The translations under genes were made by a program, and so were the position numbers. This document shows, piece after piece, positions 34,401 to 43,980 of a stretch of 64,000 nt of DNA. How positions within the stretch are numbered: position 1 is the stretch's first letter; each line of letters begins with the position of its first letter. This DNA comes from Amblyomma americanum. Taxonomy: Eukaryota; Arthropoda; Arachnida; Ixodida; Ixodidae. Location: contig NC_135505.1 of NCBI RefSeq assembly GCF_052857255.1, positions 138,730,343 through 138,794,342 on the forward strand, written 5' to 3'. Below the pieces are notes generated by a model. That model saw only the letters and a program-made list of their open reading frames with translations, did no database searches and was not told the DNA's origin.

Positions 34401-36316
34401 CTGAAACACGAGAGATATAAGAGAACGGTGGAACACAAGAAATGCGATGAGAGGGACTGGCACTGTTTATTGTAAGAGAATTCATGCAGATTAACTGTGC
34501 AACCGAATTATTGATTTATTACTTTTCTCTGAGCTCTTGTCCTTCATTTGCATGCTCTCGTTATGTGTTTTCATAAAACAATTTTTGTACCAAGCAGTAA
34601 TCTTGTTTTCAACATACACTGTCTTTAGACAATACGAAACAACTCAACAAGCTACCAAAGCAGTGCTAATCTGATTCCTTCTACACGCTAAACTGAGACA
34701 AAACAGGATTTTTATTCAAGAATTACTACAAATTGCTTTCAACATAAACTCCACCACAAAAAAAGGCAAGATTGAACAGGTCTTCACACAAATAGACTGC
34801 GTTGCATAAAGTCACAGGACTGTAATATATCTCAGTGCAGTATAAACAATTTTTGTTGATGCATACATCTTATTGCTTTTCTTGACCAGCTATAAATGTT
34901 TATTCTCTCCTGAAATGCATCAGTTCAGAGCTGGTTTAATTAATACGAGGTCATGTTGAGAAAACAGCACTGAGACAGAACCCAGGGAAAACACAAACAC
35001 AGCACATGTTCAGCATCGGTCCATCCCTACGTACAGCCTCCACGCTGATTCCTCAACTTGAAAAATGTGCACTGAACTGAAATCATGCACGGATCAAACA
35101 AGCCTGCCATGGTTCTAAAACTATAGTTCTGGCATTCTTATCTTGTTTTCACAAATAAACATTATTTTCACTATTTCAGGAGATTTTCAATGATAAATGA
35201 ACTCACTTTTGGAATGCAGCAGGTGGTTCTCTCTGTTCCGTTTTGCCAGCAGTAGTTCTGGGGCAACAATTGAGTTTTTACAGTTGGGCAAGCAGTTCAC
35301 TGATAGCAATACATTGAAATCAAGATTAAACTATTTTTGCATTAATCTGCAAAATGTGCTTTCCTGAGCTGATTTTGCTAGTTAACGAGACACTGACTGG
35401 CTCATCAGCAATAATTAGCAAGCAACTGACTTAAGACTGGCACTGAGAGTGATGTAAGTTAACAGTTATCTAATTTAGCATGAACTGAAACAGAATAAGA
35501 AACAGTTAATTTTCAACAACTGCACATATTATTTCTGATCAGTACCTTAGGGGGCAACAGTTTGAAGGGGTACTGATGTATGATCGAGCACAAATACCTG
35601 GTTGTGCAGTTGTCCACATGAGAGCCTCCAGCAGTATCGACTAAATGTCACACAAAGAGCAACTGTAAGTAGATGTGGGTTTTATCTGCAATGATAAGTC
35701 AAGTGTGGGCCCTGCCTTCGCCCAATAAACCTTGTGAAGGCCCCTTAAACCAGCAAGCACGTCCGATTAGATTTTGTGAAGTGTTGTGACATACCTATCC
35801 CTTCAAAAGGAGCCACTTCACGTTTGAACCACGCGATGGTGTTGCATGCACTATATATCTTTAAACAGTAACACAATATCACGCAATAAACGCGTCAAAT
35901 GCGGCAACATCGCGCAGATGAAACGACAGGTACAAATACAAACGTTGGGGAAAAAAATAAGGTGGAAATGGTCAACCTTACCTGCTGAGTGCTTCAAAGC
36001 AGTTCCTGCAAACCTTGCGCTCTTTGCCCAGCTTTGGCACCAGGACCGACGATTTCAAGCATTTGGCGCAGTACGAAAACTGGCAGTTTGGACACGAGTG
36101 CTAAGCGAGCACCAGAAAGAAGTTCAGAATCAATCTGACGGCCAACATGCCATTCAGAACAAGAAACAGATAGCTGTGAACGCCCTAGCTCTGAAGTTTA
36201 CGATCGTGAACTGGCTACTGCAACACGAAACTTGTGACGCGGTCTCGATTTCAGCTGCGCAGTCTTACCTCTCTCGTGAGGAGTCCGAACTTCGAACTAC
36301 ACCCAGTACATGACAT
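25442..36316 (-). CDS. ZFYVE19: ZFYVE19/ANCHR-like abscission checkpoint protein, 11 exons
   Basis: Exons from 5' to 3': 36316-36269, 36100-35982, 35257-35207, 33783-33659 (or 33665), 32444-32356, 31473-31291, 29930-29684, 29531-29464, 27374-27311 (or 27302), 25948-25855, 25490-25442. All phases agree, giving about 378 residues. ANCHR retains VPS4 at the midbody with CHMP4C to delay abscission. Seen here: an N-terminal FYVE finger, two MIM1-like motifs for VPS4 MIT binding (EEIENRLKKLR and ADIEDRLAKLK), a conserved FAQVMHEVAID segment, coiled coil, an acidic SDSDDSAEAD stretch, and a C-terminal B-box-like finger starting EELPWCVICNEDAVLRC. The same domain order defines ZFYVE19. The last exon is short (KECHGSEPHQTTPLKK, stop). 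Confidence 0.87.
25855..25948 (-). CDS. ZFYVE19: ZFYVE19 exon 10, B-box-like zinc finger
   Basis: It encodes EELPWCVICNEDAVLRCLGC then SNDLYCRCCY, with the cysteine spacing of the C-terminal finger of ZFYVE19. The acceptor GCAGGAAG|CT gives the right phase. The donor is TACAA|GTGAGT; without splicing, a stop follows at once. Confidence 0.87.
26455..27066. mobile_element. Non-autonomous DNA transposon-like repeat in ZFYVE19 intron
   Basis: The ends TACCGTATTCACAAGTATAT and, inverted, TAAATTCTGTATTTATGCGA resemble a widespread terminal sequence of the form TACxGTATTTACxCGxATA. There is no coding content. A diverged relative is at about 2750-3180. TIR identity is imperfect. Confidence 0.4.
27311..27374 (-). 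CDS. ZFYVE19: ZFYVE19 exon 9
   Basis: The exon begins after TCGCCCAG with VLQEAKLEEQEDLEELGLDP. It corresponds to the VLQQLTEE segment of the family. Two in-phase donors (27311 with GTGAGG, or 27302 with GTAAGG) differ by three codons. Confidence 0.75.
27958..28190 (+). mobile_element. Ruka-like tRNA-derived SINE
   Basis: This full-length copy lies antisense in a ZFYVE19 intron. It has A box GGTGGCTCAGTGGTTACGGT, a mutated B box (GGTATGATCCC) and the intact 3' body CCCCAGGTGGTCGAAATTTC. Confidence 0.87.
29464..29531 (-). CDS. ZFYVE19: ZFYVE19 exon 8, acidic segment
   Basis: The exon lies between CTGCGCAG and GCAAGG|GTAAGA and encodes KKELGDGSDSDDSAEADAVV. It sits where ZFYVE19 has its acidic SDDDEDEE stretch before the VLQQL helix. 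Confidence 0.78.
29684..29930 (-). CDS. ZFYVE19: ZFYVE19 exon 7, coiled-coil region
   Basis: The exon lies between TTTCATTTAG and CAGG|GTAATC and has 82 codons. It encodes a polar linker and then a helix (VAQLIGRELKAAAEDAKKGL, LQELQKDKDLMKELSQIKAQ). Family similarity here is mainly compositional. Confidence 0.78.
31058..31290. repeat. 112-bp tandem duplication abutting a ZFYVE19 splice donor
   Basis: The block GAGCACACTGATCACCAATT... occurs at 31058 and again at 31170, each followed by GAACAGCAGTT and GAAAGCTTTCC. The second copy runs into the intron directly downstream (in gene sense) of the exon 6 donor. Confidence 0.8.
31291..31473 (-). CDS. ZFYVE19: ZFYVE19 exon 6
   Basis: This 61-codon exon is in phase 0 at both ends, between CTCCACAG and CCCCAG|GTGAGC. 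It contains KAGDLFAQVMHEVAIDRRRA and a helical EMERRLERLRDLSKDS segment. The EVAID core is also found in vertebrate ZFYVE19. Confidence 0.85.
31523..31551. repeat. (ATTC)n microsatellite
   Basis: About seven tandem TTCA/ATTC units in a ZFYVE19 intron. Confidence 0.95.
32356..32444 (-). CDS. ZFYVE19: ZFYVE19 exon 5 with second MIM1-like motif
   Basis: The exon follows GAATTACAG and ends ACG|GTGAGC. It encodes VIPIHADIEDRLAKLKDVDV then SYYRQPPIT. It is the second MIM1-like helix. Confidence 0.83.
32767..32893. repeat. Hairpin repeat A (near-perfect inverted repeat)
   Basis: Arms of about 50 nt (32789 onward and ending 32893) pair around an ACAGACACAGCGCTTGTGTCTGT-type centre with very few mismatches. 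It is preceded by CTGGGCTAGTCGGTACAT, an inverse form of the ACCAACTAGCCC motif seen at other hairpins in this window. Confidence 0.8.
33659..33783 (-). CDS. ZFYVE19: ZFYVE19 exon 4 with first MIM1-like motif
   Basis: It encodes RMDALNNKSEAKDSVPPLGG then HIEEIENRLKKLRQ. The LxxRLxxL pattern is the MIM1 type that binds VPS4 MIT domains. Two donors six bases apart (33659 or 33665) keep the same phase. Confidence 0.8.
35207..35257 (-). CDS. ZFYVE19: ZFYVE19 exon 3
   Basis: This 51-nt exon lies between GCCCCAG and AAAA|GTGAGT and encodes TTAGKTEQREPPAAFQ. It joins the next exon as FQKRMDALNNK, resembling the linker after the FYVE finger in ZFYVE19. Confidence 0.72.
35982..36100 (-). CDS. ZFYVE19: ZFYVE19 exon 2, second half of FYVE finger
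   Basis: The exon follows GCTCGCTTAG and reads HSCPNCQFSYCAKCLKSSV, then PKLGKERKVCRNCFEALS. With exon 1 it gives eight cysteines in FYVE spacing (C3, C6, C19, C22, C27, C30, C47, C50). The R(R/K)HHCR patch of PI3P-binding FYVE domains is replaced by REHSC, as in the divergent ANCHR finger. The donor is AGCAG|GTAAGG, phase 2. Confidence 0.88.
36269..36316 (-). CDS. ZFYVE19: ZFYVE19 first coding exon, first half of FYVE
   Basis: ATG at 36316-36314 begins MSCTGCSSKFGLLTRE, 16 codons ending exactly at GAG|GTAAGA. It supplies the first CxxC pair (C3, C6) and joins HSCPNC in the next exon. The start lies immediately before the zinc finger, as in ZFYVE19. Confidence 0.82.
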
Positions 36317-36639
36317 TGGCGGCGACGGTTACCGCGCGATTGCGCGACCAAAACAGATGAATCACCCCACCGCGCAAAGAAAACACAATACGGAAGCAAA
36401 ATAAAGAAGGCGGTAAAGGCGTGGCCTTCGACGGGACGACGCAAAGGAAGTGCAGAGGAAGACACGTGGATGTACCAACCGAGTAGCTGTTAGGTTTGAA
36501 ACCTAACAAAAGGCAGCTCCATCGCTCTACTAACACCGTGAAAATAACAAGCCGTGAAAATAAGGTGATAATATTAATAATTGGTTTTTGTAGAAAGTAA
36601 ATGGCGCAGTATCTCTCTCATATATCGGCGGACACCTTA

Positions 36640-36745
36640 ACCGCGCCGTAAGGGAAGGGATAAAGGAGGGAGTGAAAGAAGAAAGGAAGAATTACAGGTG
36701 CCGTAGTGGAGGGCTCCGGAATAATTTCGACCATAGGGGAACCAG
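36640..36745 (-). mobile_element. 3' fragment of a Ruka-related SINE
   Basis: On the minus strand it reads ...ATTATTCCGGAGCCCTCCAC then TACGGCACCT, the 3' body of a related tick SINE, followed by a TCTTTCACTCCC-type tail. The tRNA-like head is missing. Confidence 0.6.
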
Positions 36746-36939
36746 CGCTGCCACGGTGGCACTGCAATTATTCCATTCGGTGATTCAAAACTGCTTTTGC
36801 CAGCCGCTTGGGCCGCTGCAAACGCGAGAGCACAGACGTCTGCGCGATTAGATACCCGCGTTTGGCTGACAGCATTCATTGCCTAGCTCCTCTCGGCGTA
36901 GCCCAGATAGTATTATATAGCGTGCGCTAACAGGACGTA

Positions 36940-39125
36940 CACAGGAAACTTGGAGACAGAGTTTAATAGAGATGTACCAACTAGCCCGTCAGAAAGTTCT
37001 ACTACAGCCCAGATAGCTGACGCACGGCACGTGCGCCTTCGAGAGAGCGCGGAGGCTCACGCCAATAAGCGCCTGAAGGGGCGCGGAGAGGTACTAATAA
37101 TGCAGGAGACAGGAGTAAAATTTCACAAGACATGGCTAGGTGGCTCGAGCCACCGCCCGATGTAAAGGGTTCAGCCGTATCCATCCATCCAATGCCGACC
37201 TGTTGGAGCGAATTGTGGGCGAGCTGAAAGAGGAGCGGGAAGAGCGGGCCCAGCTAGAAGAGCAGGTAGAAGCGCTCAGGTCGCGGCCGGCAGGGCACCC
37301 CAGTTCGGAGCAGTGTCAGGTGGGGGACGAGGCTCATCGATCCTGCAGTGCTGTAGCGCAGCGGGCTTTGAGTTGGGAAGAGAAAGAGGTAAAAACGGCC
37401 ATGGAGACTCGCGACAGTAGCGTACGGCGGCGGGAGAGACAGCTAGTGCGATCCGAAGGGCAACAGTTGCAGTTAGGAAGCGAACGGTTAGAGCGCAGGA
37501 GGGTTCTGGTAGTCGGGGACTCGAACTTAGCGAAGGTTGAGGGAGGCGTTTTGACGGCAGTGAAGGCGGACAGGCGGGTGCAGGTCGAGGCCCAGTCAGG
37601 GAGAGAGAGATAGAGAGAAAAAACTTTATTTGGTCCATTATGTGTTTAGCGTTCGGTGGGGGCAACATGGATGATGAACACCTTGTCGTTATCCATGCTG
37701 GTCTCAATGATGTGCTGAAGGGGAGGAGCCAGAATCTCGAGAAGCAGAAGTGGGGATGCGTAGGCTTAGAGAGGCCTCTGAGAGTGTGCATGTGACCATA
37801 TGCACAATCCCAGAGGTCCAAAGGCAGACTGGTGAAACGGAAAGGAGGGTCGTTGAGGCTAACCGTGTAATTATGTTAATGAGTCGAAGACTAAGATACG
37901 GGGTGATGGAAGTTAACAGGGAGGTGTACGAGGTCAGGCCCCACCTTTTTACACAGGATGGCATTCACTACGGTGGTGCCACTGGCAAGAGGGTGGGTAG
38001 TAGGATAAGTCGCCAGGCAACAGCTTTTTTGGGGGGACCCAGATCTCTGAGGGAACCAGTGTAGAGAATCAAGACCAAAGGGATGATGGAACCATAGGAG
38101 AAGAAATCGATGCAAGCGCCAGGGCCAAGTTAATTCAGATATGGGTTTCATTAACATGCAAGGTGGCAGGAATAGACTGAAATGGGAGGAAATAGAAGAA
38201 CATTTAAGGCAGAAGGTATTAATGGTATATGGTTTAGTGGAAACGCATCTTAGAGACGTGGGGCAACCACCCTGTACGTAACCCAGACTACGCATGGGAA
38301 TATTGCAATAGAACAGACGGCAGCAGAAAGTGGGGTGGAATTGGGGGATTCATTCATAAATGTATGAATTTTGAAAGGGTTAAACTGGGATGCAAGGAAC
38401 ATTTATGGCTAAAAGGAAAAGTGGCAGGGAAGCAAACACTAAGCTTGGCTTTGTATACCTGTGGACAGGAGCTAATGCCAAAGAGGAAAACAGGAAAATG
38501 TTAGAATGTATTGCAAGCGACATTGATGAGCTAGAAGGACAGGGCGAGATAATTAGGCGACATGAACGCACATATAGAAGACCTGGATGGGTACACGGAT
38601 TCGACAGGAAGCATGCTGCAGGACATGTGTGACAGGCATGATTTAGTTGTATGCAAAAGTACCGAGAAATGTGAAGGGCTCATAACATGGGAGGCAGGGA
38701 GTCTGCACTCGACGATAGATTATGCACTAATGTCACAGAGGGGGTGTCATAGATTAGGGGTAATGAGCATAGATGAACATGGTTCCAGAAGTCTAGGTAG
38801 TGACCACAAGTGTATCAAGTTGAGCTTCAGAAGAGAAACCAATGTGGAACTGAAGCGAGATGAACAATCAGAGGGGAATTTTTACTCAGAAAAGCAGCAG
38901 CCAAACAAATTGAGAAAGTAATTTTTGAGGGTAATGAAACAGAATGGACTTATACCAAATTAACTCGATTACTGGAGTTAAGGGGCGAGTAAAGCTAAAA
39001 GGGAAAAGACGCAAACCCAAGAATTGGTGGGATGAGGATGGTCAAGAGAGCGATAGAGAAACGTCAGGAAGCATCCAGGGAACACAGATATTCCAAGAAG
39101 AAGGGTGTAAGGCCGCGCTTCACCA
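36940..39125 (+). mobile_element. Decayed non-LTR retrotransposon with SGNH-hydrolase ORF1 and APE endonuclease
   Basis: ORF1 relic: a coiled-coil region (LLERIVGELKEEREERAQLE near 37200) and then an SGNH/GDSL-hydrolase-like domain with block I VLVVGDSNL (~37503), block III VIHAGLND (~37687) and block V DGIHYGG (~37960). ORF2 relic: GFINMQGGRNRLKWEEI (~38143), VETHLRDVGQPP, a GDMNAHIEDLDGY-type strand (~38555-38590) and SDHKCIKLSF (~38798), which are APE endonuclease motifs. It ends with WWDEDGQE-type linker sequence before any reverse transcriptase. Several frameshifts and an insertion at 37603-37660 break it. It is truncated at about 39125 by unrelated sequence. SGNH esterase ORF1s are known from CR1-type elements. 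Confidence 0.75.
37603..37662 (-). mobile_element. Short retroelement 3'-end insertion in the ORF1 relic
   Basis: On the minus strand it reads GGACCAAATAAAGTTTTTTC followed by a TCTC-rich tail, the look of a retroelement 3' end with a poly(A) signal. It interrupts the SGNH hydrolase frame between blocks I and III. Confidence 0.5.
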
Positions 39126-39523
39126 ACGCGTACATTTTTTTTTATTCCCTTGGCTTGCGGTCACTGCGGGCCGCCGGCCGCCGGTGCCCAATGGATGTCA
39201 AAAGTAAATAACAAGGATAGAAAAGCAGCTCAAAAATTCTAGAAACATCTAACTGCAGTGAGTAATAAGACTAGGCTAGAACAAAGGTTTATTGTTACAG
39301 ATCTGCGCCATTTCCTTTCCTCATGTTCTCATTTTGTTAAAAGTAAGCGCCTTTACTGCGCTTTAATATAACGCGTTTTGCGCCTTGCATGTGTGTCAGG
39401 AACACTAGTTGACGCAGTGGAAAGTGCCGTGCTTGCACTGGAGGCGTCTCCGTGTCCGAGCGTTGGGACGCTGCTCCATAGAGCCCTGTTCGTTTGTCTG
39501 CTGGACGTACGCGGGCCGCAAAA

Positions 39524-41576
39524 CCAATGCCTCCTGAAGAACATGCCTGAAGCGTCAGGGGTTTTTCTGCCCGCCGTAGAGCGCGCGTCCGCCGTATGAC
39601 GGCGCTGTCAGATGACCCTCTAGCAGACGACACGCAAGCAGCACAGAATTTTCTGTGAGTACCGTTGCAGAAAAAAAGTATGCCTTGTGGTGCGCTGTGT
39701 TTGATATTGTTTGTGTGGTATGTTTAGTGTTACCGTTTGACAAGTGACGCGTCGATGACTGCAGTTGCTGGAGGGAGTAGCGAGCGAAAATGCATTGCTG
39801 TTGCGTTCTGTTTCGTATGTCCAGTCAGCGAAACAAGAAGCCCGGTGTTTCGTTCCACGAAATTCCTGCTGACTTAGAACTCCGGGAAAGACGGCTCAAG
39901 GTAATTTGAAGAAAAAACTGGGAGACAGACACAACATCAAATTGTTCTGCAGTTTGTAGCTTGCATTTCCAGCCAAGGAAATGCTACGTAGGTAGACAGT
40001 TTGACGGTCCACCAAGACAGGGGTGGATTCTTTTACCCGACGTCAGCGCTCCTAAGACTGTTACAGGGCCTCAAGAAGTTCGTCGATGTCATGCTCAAAG
40101 ACCGAACGCATCTTCAAAAACCACTGGACACATGCTTGCTTTACAACTAGTGTGAATAAAATCGCGGGTTTGCCTACAGTCCTTAACCTGTGAGAACAAG
40201 GATGACGGCCACAGGGGAGCACTCCTGTGTATTATCTGCAAGAAGTTCATCAAACCGTTGCTAACAAACCATGCACTTGACATAATTAAGGCAAGAACGC
40301 AGTTGCGAAGATTTACAAAAAAAACCTCTTTCCCGAAAATTTTTGAAACTGCAGTAAGAAACGATTTCCGCCGCCTTCATCGCACCGACGCATGCCATTT
40401 TTCCTTGTAAGTGCGCTCGTGTCTGAGATTTCAAGCGCATTTTTTTTTTTACTATTCACAAGTCGCTCGCCATGTCTGATACTCCCCTTGTTTCAGTTGT
40501 CATTTCATCAACGCACGCGCTTTTCATTTGGAGAAATCCGGTCAGTCAGACCTGCTGTGTTACTCCCAAAGTCACTGTGTGCGTATGCATCACACAGGAA
40601 CCTAGTGAGCTGTGTTTCTTGCGGAAAGAATAGAGAAGAGGGGGATGGGATTATTTGAAATGTGTCAACGTTATTCAAGGAGTTACCGTTCGGCGAAAGC
40701 TCGTCGGAAAAATGACCAGAAACAACGCAGGCTGGGCCTTCCAAGATCTGCTTCACCTGATCGAAAAACCTCTCGCAATGCTCCGCAGCAAGATTGTAAC
40801 AGACGCGCGCTTCGCAAAGTTCTAAGCAGATTAAATGTGAGGGATTTGCCCCCTGCGGGCCAACTACTCCCCAGGAAGGTTACCGCGACGTCTTCGGCTT
40901 CCATCCATTGAGCGCCATGCAATCCTCCTTTCCCACGGGTCACCTGGCTACAGTTGAGAGCTCAGGTAATTCCGGATTTCCCCCTGTCCTTATTCTATCT
41001 CATGAATTATTTTCCCTTTTTGCTTGTCCGATCGAAGTAGTTGATTTCTTGTCATTGGCAGCAGTACAATATACAACCATGTATCATGCAGTGTAAATAC
41101 TTATTTTGCTGCATTTCTAGCTACTTTAAGCACTTGTTGCAATATGGATGTTTGGTACATGTTCCTTTCGTTGTAAATCGTTAAAAAGTTACTGATTATG
41201 CAGCAGACAAAAGGTCCAAACGGCATGATAGAACGGCGTGCAGAGCACGCTTTCAGATTTCGAAATAGAAACTGATGATCCTCTTTTAGTATAATGTGGA
41301 AGTCAGCTGAGACTTTTTAAGTATTTGCTGCACTCTGAGACATTCAAAAACATGTTTTTTGTCATTAACAAAATAAAAGTTGCTGCTCAAAGGCCGAAAA
41401 AAGGATGAAACAGCACATGATCGGACACCGCGCATCACGGTCTCCCAGCCATAAAAACCGAAATTGAGGGTCATCTTTTAGCGCTGCCTAGCGGCCAGTC
41501 TGCGAATTGTCGTGGCGATCTCGGGGCCCATTGAAATCGAGATGAGGCTTCAGGCATGTTCTTCAGGAGGCATTGG
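39524..41576 (+). mobile_element. THAP-containing DNA transposon fossil between perfect 30-bp inverted repeats
   Basis: Positions 39524-39553 (CCAATGCCTCCTGAAGAACA...) are the exact reverse complement of 41547-41576. Between them lies a THAP-domain relic. The layout (terminal inverted repeats enclosing a THAP-encoding gene) recalls P-element/THAP9 transposons. No clear 8-bp target duplication is visible directly outside the repeats, so these may be subterminal, and no transposase catalytic domain was recognised. Confidence 0.5.
39791..40155 (+). pseudogene. THAP zinc-finger domain relic
   Basis: The frame starts MHCCCVLFRMSSQ and continues NKKPGVSFHEIPADLELRER with RLK. It is interrupted by TGA near 39908, then resumes RKNWETDT and VCSLHFQPRKCY. 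The order (Cys pair, FHEIP, W, CSLHF) is that of the C2CH THAP finger, but one Cys of the first pair is replaced by Phe and there is a nonsense codon. No function is expected. Confidence 0.65.
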
Positions 41577-42306
41577 TGGAACGCGCTTCTTTCCCAAGCT
41601 TTAAGCCGTGTCTGTCGTCGCTGCGCTGTTTTTACCACGGCTTAAAGATGCACCAACTAGCCCAGTTGTCGGTTCTTCTGCTTTTCCCAAGCTGCACCGC
41701 GTGGTTGCAATGCTTGCTGGGATAGCCTGACGAAAGGCTATATCAAGGGTGTGACATTCCCGTAGAGCCAATGGGGACGATTTTGAAATGCGACGGTGGC
41801 GGTGCCTGGGAGTTGGCGGCGCGGCCAGCGCGGCTGATTAGCAGCTGCTTAGGGCGCTCGCTCGAGTACCAAAAACGTAAATAGTTTTCTCCAAAGAACA
41901 GTTTATTAAAGGAAACATCAGTAGTGACAATCGATGTACAAAAGTGATTTTAGGCATCTTGGGCATTGCAATATCAGTGACAATCGTTCTAAAAATCAAA
42001 ATTAATAAATTCCATTATGGAAACCTAGAACACATGAGCCGCCAGATACCAGGATCGCTGCAATCGTTCCGACCGTGGCGACACTTACGGCGCGGACGCG
42101 CAACTTGCAACATGCCACAGCACTGGCTATATATAGAGGAGTTTTATGCAGCGTTCCTCCAGTCCGCCACACTCCTGCCGAGCGGAAGCACGACGTCGTC
42201 TTTCTCGCAAATAGTTTTTAAATATTGCTAATCACGTACGCCATGTCGCTAGTTGTTCGCGTGGTGTTTCGTCTTAACGAAGCCGCAGGAACAGATATTG
42301 CTCAGG

Positions 42307-43040
42307 ATGTCAGTCGAAGATAAGCTTTCCGAGAGGGACCTGCGTCATCCAAACAGGCTGAAACGGTTACATCGCCTGAAGAACCGTTGAAGCATCCCCT
42401 AGAACATCGGTGGAGCCTCTGGTACTTCAGGAACGACAGGAACCGCAGTTGGGAAGAAAACCTTCTGGAGATTTCTTCGTTCGATACGGTCGAAGACTTC
42501 TGGGCTCTGTACAACCACACCGAGCTCCCCAGCAAAATAGCTCAAGGATGTGACTACTCCGTCTTCAAGTACGGCATCAAGCCCATGTGGGAATATAGCC
42601 GTAACAGGCAAGGTGGTCGCTGGATCTTCAACCTGAGCAAGGACCAGGCGGACACGGATGTGGACACCTACTGGCTCGAAATTCTGCTGCGCTTGAACGG
42701 CGCCGACGTGTGTGGAGCTGTGGTTCAGGTCCGAACCAAGATTGACAGGGTTTCTGTGTGGACGGTGGACTATCGCAGTGCGGGCAGGAACATCCGGATC
42801 GGAAGGACCTTGAAGAAAAGAAACATGCATCCAAGGAGCTTTGTTCATTATATTACCAGGCCCATGCTGACACGCAGGCCAATTTTAAGATCGGCTCTTC
42901 AACACGGCAGAAGGAAAACAAAATGCTGCAAAGAACTGGAACCAGTGGACATTGTTCGCCTTCGAAAAAAAAACGCAGTAAGAGCTTGTATAACAAGGTG
43001 CTTTGCTGGCGGTTTTGTTTCAAAAAGTTTCTAAAATAAA
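42307..43040 (+). pseudogene. Processed (intronless) eIF4E pseudogene
   Basis: From ATG 42307 (MSVEDKLSERDLRHPNR), a frameshift near 42350 leads to TVTSPEEPLKHPLEHRWSLW, then YFRNDRNRSWEENL, TVEDFWALYNH, YSVFKYGIKPMWEYSRN and GGRWIFNLSKDQ. This is the eIF4E fold with the cap-stacking Trp in PMWE. A short deletion lies before ADVCGAVVQVRTK, and a second frameshift after RIGRTLKKR moves to a frame reading LYYQAHADTQANFKIGSSTR. AATAAA is at 43035-43040. No introns are present, whereas animal eIF4E genes normally have several; hence a retrocopy. A poly(A) tract is no longer visible. Confidence 0.85.
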
Positions 43041-43860
43041 AGCGTTTTTTCTTCTTGCTTCAGGAGTTGTCTCATTGCCTAGCGATCTACAATACGGGCG
43101 ACCTTAACCCATAGTTAAGGTAACTACGGTTCCCTGTAGCTATAGTTACCCGCGCTCACAAGATCCAAACCGAGTTTGCTGACCTCCGTCTGCTACCTTA
43201 ATCGACAAGATGGCGGCGCCCGTGGCAGCAGCAACATCGAACGACTCGTCCTCCCAGAGTTGTGATGCTTGATTCAACAACCGCAGCCCTGATACGCATC
43301 TCATACGGATCGGTAACACGCGCAACGCTCGGATATATGCTGCGATTGTAGCGGAACTGGTCGCCGGGCTGCCGCCGGGAGAAGGCCCATACACCAGCAA
43401 ACAAGCTGAAAATGGAAAACCTCAACAAGAAATACCGGAAGTGCGACCTTTACCAAACGATGCTCGTGTCATGGGGTTCTTGGCGCTGTTTTCATAGTGC
43501 AGCTGAACTGCTTACGTCAGCCTCGCATGTGCGACAGTAGCATGTGTTGTCGCTGGAGCAACGCGTCGATTCTAATCGCCGCCGTCGCACAGTTCTGGAG
43601 TGTCGCAGACGATATTGAGAATGCAGTGTTGAGGTAGTAAGGACTCGAAGAGTAATGGACCCCAGGCAGGAGCAGCATACGCAGCACCTAGAATCTTCGC
43701 TCGTGAACGCGTGCACGGCGCTGCATGCAAACTTCGTCTTCCTCGTTACACACGTGTTGGTCGTCGTTTATATTTGCAAATTGCGAGCTGCAGCGCTGAG
43801 AGCATTGCTGTACTGGTCGATATTTCTGGCCACCTGCTAGAGCAACAATGTCGTTAATTG

Positions 43861-43980
43861 AATTCCTAGATTTATTTCATATTTCTTTACCAGGCTTCAC
43901 TGTGTACTAGCAGCAATTGTGAAGTAGTTTACACAGTGCAGCCTGGGAAAGATATATGAAAGAAATAAATCTAGAAATTA
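43861..43980. repeat. Imperfect foldback, ~45-nt arms
   Basis: TTCCTAGATTTATTTCATAT... at 43863 pairs with ...ATGAAAGAAATAAATCTAGAA ending at about 43978, and CAGGCTTCACTGTGTA pairs with TACACAGTGCAGCCTG. The loop is about 20 nt. It is a small foldback transposon or hairpin. Confidence 0.7.
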
